From assembly GCA_003520545.1 (NCBI GenBank), contig DOUP01000079.1:1-9251 (forward strand): DNA of 9,251 nucleotides, read 5' to 3'. Shown here piece after piece: positions 1 to 5,005 of the stretch. The position numbers and the translations under genes are program-made. The stretch comes from Maritimibacter sp. GTDB taxonomy: Bacteria > Pseudomonadota > Alphaproteobacteria > Rhodobacterales > Rhodobacteraceae. The notes beneath the pieces were generated by a model. It searched no databases. It was not told the DNA's origin and saw only the letters and a list, made by a program, of their open reading frames with translations. The stretch's first letter is position 1; every line of letters begins with the position of its first letter.

Positions 1-257
1 TGGTGCTGGAATTCAGCCAGATCCCCAACGACCTGATGCAAAAGGCCTACGATCTCTATTCCTTCAACGTGATCCCGAAGATGGGCAAAGTCATCGCGAA
101 CGACAGCGAAAGCTACCAATACCTCGTGGAATCCATCCGCAAGTTCCCCGATCAGGAAACCTTCGCCTCCATGATCCGCACCGCGGGCTTCGACAACGTG
201 AAATACCGCAACCTGACCATGGGCATCGCGGCGCTCCACTCCGGCTGGAAAATCTGA
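1..257 (+). CDS. ubiE: UbiE, ubiquinone/menaquinone C-methyltransferase, C-terminal part
   Basis: This is the last 85 or so codons of a class I SAM-dependent methyltransferase that C-methylates the benzoquinol ring in ubiquinone synthesis. The reading frame is open from the left edge; the GTG at base 3 is an internal valine, not a start. Family hallmarks are visible: LEFSQ near the left edge, then a tract with YDLYSF and IPKMG, then ESYQYLVESIRKFPDQETF, and the closing HSGWKI where UbiE proteins usually end with a GWK tail. The SAM-binding motifs lie upstream, outside the window. The TGA stop shares its final A with the ATG of ubiB (TGATG), so the two genes are translationally coupled, an arrangement common in alphaproteobacteria. 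Identification is confident although only about one third of the protein is visible. Confidence 0.93.
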   Translation, partial: VLEFSQIPNDLMQKAYDLYSFNVIPKMGKVIANDSESYQYLVESIRKFPDQETFASMIRTAGFDNVKYRNLTMGIAALHSGWKI

Positions 258-1786
258 TGCGCGGCCCGATCAACATCTGGCGGTTGATCCGCACGGGGGC
301 CACCTTCGCGCGCACCGGCGCCTTGGGCGAGATGCTTGATGCCATGAGTGCCCCGCCCTTGGTGCGCCTTGCCGTGCGCTCGGTCAGCTGGACCTTCGCC
401 TGGCTCGGCAAAAAGGGCGACCCGGATCTCCCGCCGGTAACCCGCGCCATCACCGCGCTTGGACCGGCCTACGTGAAGTTCGGCCAGATCCTCTCGACCC
501 GCCCGGATGTGGTGGGGCAGGAAATGGCCGAGCAACTCACCTACCTGCAAGACAAGCTCGATCCCTTTCCAACCTCCGTGGCCCGCAAGACCATCGAAAG
601 CGAGCTGGGTATCAAGGTTGACGATGTGTTCGCGGACTTCTCCGATTCCATCGCTGCCGCCTCCATCGCGCAAGTCCATGAGGCGCGTCTGCGCACGACC
701 GGCGAACGCGTGGCAATCAAAGTCCTGCGGCCCCGGATCGAACGCGCCTTCCGCACCGATCTGGATGCCTTCCACTTCGCCGCTTCAGTGATCGAATTGC
801 TCCTACCCAGGACCCGCCGCCTGCGCCCACAGGACGTGGTCCAGCATTTCGAGGATACCGTTCTCGGCGAGCTGGACCTGCGCCAGGAAGCCGCCTCGGC
901 CTCGGAATTCGCCGAGAACACCCAGCAGGACACGGGCTTTATCGTGCCGGAGATTCGCTGGCACCTGTCCTCGCGCCGCGTGATGACGATGGAATGGGCG
1001 GACGGCATATCGGCCAACAACCTGGACCGCCTGAAATCCTCGAACCTCAACGTGGAGGACATCGGCAACCGGGTCTTGCACCTGTTCCTGGCCCACGCCC
1101 TGCGCGACGGGCTGTTTCATGGCGACATGCACCACGGCAACCTGAAATTCCTGCCGAACGGCGACATCGTCGCCATCGACTTCGGCATCATGGGCCGGAT
1201 CGACGAATACACCCGCCGGGTCTATGCCGAGATCATCTACGGCTTCATCAAGCGCGACTACAAACGCGTGGCCGAGGTCCATTTCGAAGCAGGCTACGTG
1301 CCCGCGGACAAGGACGTGGACGAATTCGCCCGCGCGCTGCGTGCCGTCGGAGAGCCGATCTTCGGCATGGACGCCACCCAGATTTCCATGGGCCGGCTTC
1401 TCGCTTATCTCTTTGAGGTAACAGAGAAATTCGGCATGGAAACCCGCACCGAACTGATCCTGCTCCAGCGCACCATGGTGATCGTCGAAGGCGTTGCCCG
1501 GTCGCTCAATCCGCACATCAACATCTGGCACGTGGCACAGCCGGTGGTCGAAGACTACATCGCCAGCGCCATCGGCCCGAAAGCGGTAGCGAAAGACCTG
1601 CTGAAAACAGTGAAAGTCCTGGCCCGCTTCGGCCCGCGCCTGCCCGAACTCGCTGAAGCCGCGCTCATCAATCAATCGACCCCTCAAAAAGACCTCGACC
1701 GCGCCCGGCCTCTGCGCGCCATGGGCTACTTCGTTCTGGGGGGCGGCATGGCCCTCGTCGGCGTCGCGCTGGCCGCCGTTCTCTGA
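257..1786 (+). CDS. ubiB: UbiB, ABC1/ADCK-type atypical kinase/ATPase of ubiquinone biosynthesis
   Basis: This 509-residue protein belongs to the UbiB/COQ8 atypical protein-kinase-like family, which supports ubiquinone synthesis at the membrane by ATPase activity. The KxGQ motif is at residues 74-77 (VKFGQILSTRPD). The alanine-rich loop that replaces the kinase glycine loop is AAASIAQVH at 133-141. The invariant lysine is K155 in VAIKVLRP. ELDLRQEA is at 205-212, the catalytic-loop equivalent HGDMHHGN at 288-295, and the DFG metal-binding motif at 308-310. One hydrophobic segment at about 487-509 ends the protein as a C-terminal membrane anchor; E. coli UbiB is usually described with two. Length is normal. 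The start is fixed by the one-base overlap with the ubiE stop. A mobile element begins 25 bp after the ubiB stop but leaves the coding sequence complete. Confidence 0.95.
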   Translation: MRGPINIWRLIRTGATFARTGALGEMLDAMSAPPLVRLAVRSVSWTFAWLGKKGDPDLPPVTRAITALGPAYVKFGQILSTRPDVVGQEMAEQLTYLQDKLDPFPTSVARKTIESELGIKVDDVFADFSDSIAAASIAQVHEARLRTTGERVAIKVLRPRIERAFRTDLDAFHFAASVIELLLPRTRRLRPQDVVQHFEDTVLGELDLRQEAASASEFAENTQQDTGFIVPEIRWHLSSRRVMTMEWADGISANNLDRLKSSNLNVEDIGNRVLHLFLAHALRDGLFHGDMHHGNLKFLPNGDIVAIDFGIMGRIDEYTRRVYAEIIYGFIKRDYKRVAEVHFEAGYVPADKDVDEFARALRAVGEPIFGMDATQISMGRLLAYLFEVTEKFGMETRTELILLQRTMVIVEGVARSLNPHINIWHVAQPVVEDYIASAIGPKAVAKDLLKTVKVLARFGPRLPELAEAALINQSTPQKDLDRARPLRAMGYFVLGGGMALVGVALAAVL

Positions 1787-1803
1787 CCGGGCTCTCTGGT
1801 TTC

Positions 1804-1811
1804 GAAATACC
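1804..1811 (+). repeat. Left target-site duplication, GAAATACC
   Basis: This 8-bp sequence sits immediately outside the left terminal inverted repeat and is repeated exactly, in the same orientation, at 4920-4927 outside the right one. Eight base pairs is the duplication length known for the IS1595 family, matching the transposase inside. Because the outermost bases of the inverted repeat are CCGG-like, the boundary could be shifted by one base, giving a 26-bp repeat and a 6-bp duplication. The 8-bp reading agrees best with the family. Confidence 0.85.
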
Positions 1812-1836
1812 CGGCCTTATGTATCAAACGCACCAA
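1812..1836 (+). repeat. Left terminal inverted repeat of the transposon
   Basis: This 25-bp sequence begins CGGCCTTATGTATC and ends ACGCACCAA. Its exact reverse complement lies at 4895-4919. The match is perfect over all 25 bp and stops abruptly on the inner side, as expected for transposase-binding ends. Confidence 0.93.
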
Positions 1837-1899
1837 GAGCCGGAGTTATCTAAGTGATTAGGACTCCAAAACGGGCCGCTACTAGGTCAGTGTCTAGGC

Positions 1900-2637
1900 A
1901 TGTGGCTAAAGAGGGCATTCAAGGATACGCTCAATGGACAGGGGCAGGCGCTCTTCGTCCTCGTCGTTGGTGGCATTATTGGTCTAGCCTTCCTGTATTT
2001 TACGCATGGTCGCGTCATGGCGCTTGAAGAGGTGCCGTACTTTTGGGCTGCGGTTGCCGGAGCACTGGGCGCACTATTATTGCTCTTCCTCTGGAACTTG
2101 GCCTGTACTCCCTACAGAATTCAAAAAGAACGGGCGGACCTTGCTGAATCAGAAGTTGTGAGGCTTGAAGCCGCAGGTCGTTCGATTTCAGATGAAGTAC
2201 CGTGGTATCTCAGGCAGGTTGTCTCGGTTGGACAATGCCAAGTTTTCGCTGTGGGGAACGATACCATCCAAATCCTATTTCCATGGCCGCTCCGCTGCAC
2301 ACCTTCAATCTGCTGGGGTGAAAAGGGTGTCGCAAGAGTGGATATCGATACCATCCAAATCAAGGCTTGGGATAACAGGAGTTTAGCCCTGCGTGTTAGG
2401 GACCTGGGCGGGAAAACAATTTGGGAAATAGTCAAAGACCTGAAAGAAATGAACCCGATTCTTGATGCAGACGACGGTGAGGGTATTAAGGCTGCGGCAA
2501 GAAAGCTGGGTCTGCGCAAAAGTGAGGCTGGCGACGAGGGGGTCAAAGAAGCGACGGATTTTATCTATGCCTCATTGAGTGACCCCGAGAAAGGTCATGC
2601 GTATATCATTAGGCAAATTTCGGATACGCCTCACTGA
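1900..2637 (+). CDS. Passenger protein with two N-terminal membrane helices, unknown function
   Basis: I do not recognise this 245-residue protein. Two hydrophobic segments at about residues 17-34 and 47-68 predict a helical hairpin with a short connecting loop. A charged, probably helical stretch follows at 73-93 (RIQKERADLAESEVVRLEA), then a soluble domain of about 150 residues. In that domain the hexapeptide core DTIQI occurs twice, at 121-125 and 150-154, encoded by an identical 16-bp sequence. No catalytic motif is apparent. The ATG at 1900 has only weak ribosome-binding signals upstream (AGG at 1885-1887), but a start here is needed to include the first helix. It is the first gene inside the left end of the transposon. 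Its stop interlocks with that of the convergent DUF6471 gene (7-bp overlap). Codon use is much less G/C-biased than in ubiB. A membrane-acting effector or defence protein is possible, but this is speculation. Confidence 0.75.
   Translation: MWLKRAFKDTLNGQGQALFVLVVGGIIGLAFLYFTHGRVMALEEVPYFWAAVAGALGALLLLFLWNLACTPYRIQKERADLAESEVVRLEAAGRSISDEVPWYLRQVVSVGQCQVFAVGNDTIQILFPWPLRCTPSICWGEKGVARVDIDTIQIKAWDNRSLALRVRDLGGKTIWEIVKDLKEMNPILDADDGEGIKAAARKLGLRKSEAGDEGVKEATDFIYASLSDPEKGHAYIIRQISDTPH
2259..2361 (+). repeat. In-frame 16-bp direct repeat within the membrane-protein gene
   Basis: The sequence CGATACCATCCAAATC occurs at 2259-2274 and again at 2346-2361. The copies are 87 bp apart, a multiple of three, so both encode (x)DTIQI. 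The surrounding residues differ (ILFPWP after the first, KAWDN after the second). Confidence 0.8.
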
Positions 2638-2840
2638 ATGTGAAGTGTACTTACCTCGCAAGCGATAAGCGCCTGAAGAAAAAACGCCGCGCTAAATTTG
2701 CCGCGCGACAGCTTGTTCCTAATGTTTACCTCTTTGTCCCCGATCATGTCGGCTAGCTGGGCGTAAGTCACCCCCTTGCGCTTCAACTCGGCTTTCAGAA
2801 GGCTTGCGGCCTTTGTTTCCCATTCGGTTTGCGTGGGCAT
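2631..2840 (-). CDS. DUF6471-like small protein, probable DNA-binding
   Basis: This 69-residue protein reads as almost entirely helical and matches my memory of the DUF6471 domain. The recurring features are a WExxAxxLLKAELKRKGVTYAQLA start (residues 7-30), then NIRNKLSRGKFSAAFFLQAL (39-58). The central part, with VTYAQLADMIG followed by NIRNKLSRG, resembles a helix-turn-helix of the Cro/C1 kind, so a regulatory role is plausible; the family's function is not established to my knowledge. The start at 2840 is supported by AAAGG about 6 bases upstream. The gene is divergent from the transposase across a gap of about 100 bp and convergent with the membrane-protein gene, sharing 7 bp at the stops. 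An autoregulator controlling transposase expression would fit this position; that is inference. Confidence 0.78.
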   Translation of the reverse strand: MPTQTEWETKAASLLKAELKRKGVTYAQLADMIGDKEVNIRNKLSRGKFSAAFFLQALIACEVSTLHIQ

Positions 2841-2875
2841 GTATCGCCTTTCTCGTCAAAAGTAATGTTTTTGAT

Positions 2876-2915
2876 GATATATGCCCTTGAAAGGGATACG
2901 TCTAGGCATCATATC
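2876..2915 (+). promoter_or_regulatory. Candidate transposase promoter with inverted-repeat operator
   Basis: The gap between the divergent DUF6471 and transposase genes contains TTGAAA (2887-2892), followed after 17 bases by CATATC (2910-2915), a plausible sigma-70 promoter reading toward the transposase. It is enclosed by an imperfect inverted repeat, GATATATGCC (2876-2885) against GGCATCATATC (2905-2915), with one bulged base. At the repeat centre CCCTT-GA-AAGGG (2884-2895) forms a second dyad. Overlap of dyads with a promoter suggests an operator, possibly for the neighbouring HTH-like protein. Sequence reading only. Confidence 0.4.
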
Positions 2916-2943
2916 CGTTACATAGGTAATGGAAATGATGACA

Positions 2944-3906
2944 ATGGCACAACACTTTCTTCTCTCAGCTGCTTCCCGCACCCTTAGCCTTCGTTCGATC
3001 TACAAGTCGGGCGAGGATGCGGCGTATCGCACGTTTTGCGAAATGCGCTGGCCGGAAACGGATGGTGAGGCTGTTTGCCCGCGTTGCGGCCATGGCGAAA
3101 CCTACAACATTTCCACGCGCCGCAAGTTCAAGTGCAAGTCCTGCCAGCACCAATTTTCGGTCACGAGCGGCACCATCTTTGCATCGCGCAAGATGGACTT
3201 CGTGGACCTTTTGGCCGCGATCTGCATCCTCGTGAATGCGTCCAAGGGTGTTTCGATGGTGCAGCTTTCCCGCGATCTGGACTGCCAATACAAAACAGCC
3301 TTCGTGCTGGCTCACAAGCTGCGTGAAGCTATGGGAACGGAAATCCAGACCGGCGAAGTGTTGGATGGTCACGTTGAGATTGATGGGGCCTATTTTGGTG
3401 GTCACGTTCGCCCTGAGAACCGCAAAGAAGACCGCAAGGACCGCCGCCTCCGTGAGAACCGTTCCAACCGCCGCCGCGTCGTTGTGGCCATGCGTGAGCG
3501 CCTTGGCCGCACCGTCCCGTTCGTCACCAAGAGCGAGGCAGATGGCGTTGATCTGGCCAAGATGCACGTTGACCGCATGGCCACAGTTTCCGCTGACGAG
3601 GCTTCGCACTGGGACGATCTGCACGATGGTTGGTTTGTTGAACGTGTAAACCACAGCCTGACCTACAGCGACCACGGCAAGCACACCAACTGGGTTGAAA
3701 GCTATTTCTCGCGTCTGCGCCGTATGGTGAGCGGTCAGCACCATCACGTCAGCCCGCAATACCTCTACCAGTATGCGAACCATGCCGCTTGGCTTGAAGA
3801 TAACCGCCGCACTCCGAACGGCGGGTTGGCAGGACAACTGGTCGCTGCGTCGATGGACGCTCCGGTTAGTCGCCAGTGGAAGGGGTATTGGCAGCGCGCA
3901 GCGTGA
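2944..3906 (+). CDS. IS1595-family transposase
   Basis: This is a DDE transposase of the IS1/IS1595 type that cuts and joins the transposon ends. From the ATG at 2944 it is 320 residues. An in-frame ATG at 2929 would add five (MEMMT), but family members as I recall them begin MAQHFLLSAA, and GGAA lies 9 bases before 2944. Numbering from 2929, an N-terminal zinc ribbon is formed by CPRC (50-53) and CKSC (69-72). A helical region with TSGTIFASRK follows, and the RNase H-like core holds D152 in VEIDGAYFGG, D223 in SADEASHWDDL and E257 in HTNWVESYFSRLRR. An arginine-rich insert (RKEDRKDRRLRENRSNRRR) lies between the first and second acids. The C-terminal part, ending GYWQRAA, is also typical. No frameshift or stop interrupts it, so it looks functional. 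It lies mid-element with cargo on both sides. Confidence 0.93.
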   Translation: MAQHFLLSAASRTLSLRSIYKSGEDAAYRTFCEMRWPETDGEAVCPRCGHGETYNISTRRKFKCKSCQHQFSVTSGTIFASRKMDFVDLLAAICILVNASKGVSMVQLSRDLDCQYKTAFVLAHKLREAMGTEIQTGEVLDGHVEIDGAYFGGHVRPENRKEDRKDRRLRENRSNRRRVVVAMRERLGRTVPFVTKSEADGVDLAKMHVDRMATVSADEASHWDDLHDGWFVERVNHSLTYSDHGKHTNWVESYFSRLRRMVSGQHHHVSPQYLYQYANHAAWLEDNRRTPNGGLAGQLVAASMDAPVSRQWKGYWQRAA

Positions 3907-3968
3907 TACAACTGGTTGTGGGGGTGAACCGTGAACGCCGCTAGACCGAGTAAATGATTCATGATAAA

Positions 3969-4009
3969 CAAAAAATTGAGGCGGTCGGATCACTACACCC
4001 GCCGCCTCT
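3969..4009 (-). terminator. Candidate intrinsic terminator on the minus strand
   Basis: GAGGCGG (3978-3984) pairs with CCGCCTC (4002-4008) around a 17-base loop. Reading on the minus strand, the stem is followed by AATTTTTTG, a good uracil tract. On the plus strand the stem is followed only by TATTTGG, which is weak. It would stop antisense transcription coming from the right end of the element before it reaches the transposase, and may partly terminate the transposase transcript. The long loop lowers confidence. Confidence 0.45.
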
Positions 4010-4041
4010 ATTTGGAAACCTAGCCGGTGAGGGCTGGGCTA

Positions 4042-4051
4042 TGTGATCACA
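4042..4051. promoter_or_regulatory. 10-bp perfect palindrome TGTGATCACA upstream of the GIY-YIG gene
   Basis: This palindrome lies 70 bp before the GIY-YIG start. The half-sites TGTGA/TCACA resemble CRP/FNR-type half-sites but abut directly instead of being separated by about 6 bp, so CRP-type binding is not expected. It could be an operator for a passenger-encoded regulator, or chance. Confidence 0.25.
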
Positions 4052-4120
4052 GCCAATAATTGGCATACTGGGTGACTCACGTCAAGTCCGAACCGGCGCA
4101 TCGCTAAGGAGAAAAATGCG

Positions 4121-4495
4121 ATGGGACATCTATGGACTTGGCCCGGGTTAAATGGGCAGGAATACACCTTCGAAGTGTATCAGATCCCGGTGGTATTACC
4201 GCCGGAGAGCGGGGTCTACATCATCTGTAGGGCCGTTCAGAAAGGCTTTGCTCCACTCTATGTCGGTGAAGCGGGCGATCTGTTCGAACGCCTCAACACC
4301 GGGGCGAAGGAACACAAGGGTCTTCAACGCGCCAGTCGGCTCGGGGCCGAGCATATCGGTTTCCTGCGATGCGGGCCAACCGATCGTTTTCGGATCGAAA
4401 CTGAACTTAGGCATTCGTTGAATCCTCCGTGCAATAAGCAGCCGGTGCCGCGTAACGCTCTGAGTCTGTTCGATATCGAAAACCAAATCAAATAA
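4121..4495 (+). CDS. Stand-alone GIY-YIG nuclease-like protein
   Basis: This 124-residue protein consists almost only of a GIY-YIG fold, a metal-dependent DNA-cleaving domain. The GIY strand is GVYIIC (residues 31-36), the YIG strand LYVGEA (46-51), followed by an arginine in the expected helix (R57, LFERLN) and a histidine (H65). The later glutamate is E93 in RIETELRHSLNPPCNKQ, where the asparagine of the PPCN motif (N105) also matches the family. All the usual catalytic positions therefore look present. The N-terminal TWPGLNGQEYTFEVYQI resembles a strand pair seen in bacterial GIY-YIG proteins that I recall. No separate DNA-binding domain is visible. A strong ribosome-binding site, AAGGAG (4106-4111), sits 9 bases before the ATG and fixes the start. 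It lies between the transposase and a convergent winged-helix gene inside the transposon. A role in transposition, defence or competition with other elements is open. Confidence 0.85.
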   Translation: MGHLWTWPGLNGQEYTFEVYQIPVVLPPESGVYIICRAVQKGFAPLYVGEAGDLFERLNTGAKEHKGLQRASRLGAEHIGFLRCGPTDRFRIETELRHSLNPPCNKQPVPRNALSLFDIENQIK

Positions 4496-4502
4496 GAACT
4501 CC

Positions 4503-4524
4503 GGCTGGCCTTACGGGGCCAGCC
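4503..4524. terminator. Hairpin between convergent passenger genes, probable bidirectional terminator
   Basis: GGCTGGCC (4503-4510) and GGCCAGCC (4517-4524) form a perfect 8-bp G/C-rich stem with a 6-base loop. It begins 8 bases after the GIY-YIG stop, and its loop contains the stop codon of the minus-strand gene. The minus-strand side is followed by the moderately U-rich GGAGTTCTTATTTG; the plus-strand side has no T tract, so termination there would be inefficient or factor-assisted. Confidence 0.5.
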
Positions 4525-4861
4525 ACCACACCCACCGCCCGGTCGAATCCTTCTCGCCCACAATCTTGCCCGTGCTTACAAGCCTTGTAAGGGCCATGTA
4601 GGCCCGCTGCCACGCGCTCTTGCGCCCTATGTCCGGCAGGACCTCTAGAATAGCGTCAGCAACATCTCTGGACCCGCACGGGCCATTCTCTAGCACGGAT
4701 AGCGCAATCCTTTTGCACTTCCCTCTGGTGAGCATCTGACTGTAGCGCCTGGTGGGAATTGGTATGCCTCGCGCTTTCATGATCCTCTCGACGCACTCAA
4801 TCTCTGGTCCGTTTTGCTTCCACAGCGCCAGCAGCGCGTTGTCTATGGTCTTGTCCTGCAT
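4511..4861 (-). CDS. Passenger protein, winged-helix-like, unknown function
   Basis: From the ATG at 4861 this is a 116-residue protein starting MQDKTIDNALLALWKQ. An upstream in-frame Met at 4912 lies inside the terminal inverted repeat, and one at 4954 lies in host DNA, so 4861 is the only sensible start, although no clear ribosome-binding site precedes it. The second half (CKRIALSVLENGPCGSRDVADAILEVL, then RAYMALTRLVSTGKIVGEKDSTGRWVWWLAP) has the helix-helix-wing pattern of a winged helix: a recognition-like helix, LVSTGKIV, and a beta-hairpin ending in W-rich WVWWLA. This suggests DNA binding, perhaps regulation of the element. It is the gene nearest the right end and reads inward, its start only 33 bp from the inverted repeat. 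Family not recognised by name. Confidence 0.72.
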   Translation of the reverse strand: MQDKTIDNALLALWKQNGPEIECVERIMKARGIPIPTRRYSQMLTRGKCKRIALSVLENGPCGSRDVADAILEVLPDIGRKSAWQRAYMALTRLVSTGKIVGEKDSTGRWVWWLAP

Positions 4862-4894
4862 GGTGACATTGTAACCGTTTCCCCTACTGGGGGA

Positions 4895-4919
4895 TTGGTG
4901 CGTTTGATACATAAGGCCG
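4895..4919 (-). repeat. Right terminal inverted repeat of the transposon
   Basis: Exact 25-bp reverse complement of 1812-1836, beginning TTGGTGCG and ending CATAAGGCCG. A small inverted repeat, CCCC-TACT-GGGG (4881-4892), lies just inside it with no counterpart at the left end. Confidence 0.93.
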
Positions 4920-4927
4920 GAAATACC
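4920..4927 (+). repeat. Right target-site duplication, GAAATACC
   Basis: Exact direct copy of 1804-1811, adjoining the outer end of the right inverted repeat. Host sequence resumes with TCCGCCGGAGG. Confidence 0.85.
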
Positions 4928-4949
4928 TCCGCCGGAGGCACCGCGTGGA

Positions 4950-4964
4950 CCCACCGAAGGTGGG
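4950..4964. other. Short hairpin CCCACC-GAA-GGTGGG in the ancestral ubiB downstream region
   Basis: A perfect 6-bp stem with a three-base loop. A second short dyad, CCTCCG-C-CGGAGG (4927-4939), precedes it. Both lie between the transposon and the terminator, in what was the short gap after ubiB. They may be 3'-end RNA structures of the original ubiB transcript. Confidence 0.4.
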
Positions 4965-4980
4965 GCCGCGCAAATCCTGT

Positions 4981-5005
4981 GCGGGCGTCAGCCCGCTCCT
5001 TTTTC
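4981..5005 (+). terminator. Intrinsic terminator, ancestrally of ubiE-ubiB
   Basis: GCGGGC (4981-4986), loop GTCA, GCCCGC (4991-4996), then TCCTTTTTC: a strong rho-independent terminator on the plus strand. The opposite strand lacks a U tract. The nearest plus-strand gene pointing at it in the uninterrupted chromosome is ubiB, whose stop would lie about 79 bp upstream without the transposon and one target copy. The stop codon of the convergent phosphotransferase gene (4988-4990) lies within the loop, so its last codons are encoded in the terminator. Confidence 0.8.

Larger units (their letters stand above)
1812..4919 (+). mobile_element. Complete IS1595-type transposon with four passenger genes
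   Basis: The element spans 3,108 bp. Its ends are perfect 25-bp inverted repeats (1812-1836 and 4895-4919), flanked by the direct repeat GAAATACC. It encodes a zinc-ribbon/DDE transposase of the IS1595 type at 2944-3906. Four further genes lie inside: a two-helix membrane protein (1900-2637, plus), a DUF6471-like protein (2631-2840, minus), a GIY-YIG protein (4121-4495, plus) and a winged-helix-like protein (4511-4861, minus). A simple IS1595 element is about 1 kb, so two thirds of this one is cargo; larger, passenger-bearing subgroups are known in the family. The cargo is more A+T-rich than ubiB. Intact ends, an exact target duplication and an apparently full-length transposase suggest recent insertion and possible activity. 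The site is just downstream of ubiB, within what was the ubiB-terminator gap. Confidence 0.9.

Noticed and set aside
803..1687. 294-codon minus-strand open frame within ubiB
   Set aside because: Antisense to ubiB, whose motifs are unambiguous; long shadow frames are expected in G/C-rich genes.
2965..3993. 342-codon open frame on the minus strand across the transposase
   Set aside because: It is fully antisense to a clearly identified transposase, with no recognisable family and composition explained by the codon bias of the opposite strand.
1812..4919. CRISPR array or tandem-repeat locus inside the accessory region
   Set aside because: Apart from the terminal repeats and the single 16-bp pair, no regularly spaced repeats were seen.
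4862..4954. N-terminal extension of the right-end passenger gene to 4912 or 4954
   Set aside because: These codons cross the terminal inverted repeat and, from 4954, host hairpin DNA; an element gene should not start outside the element.
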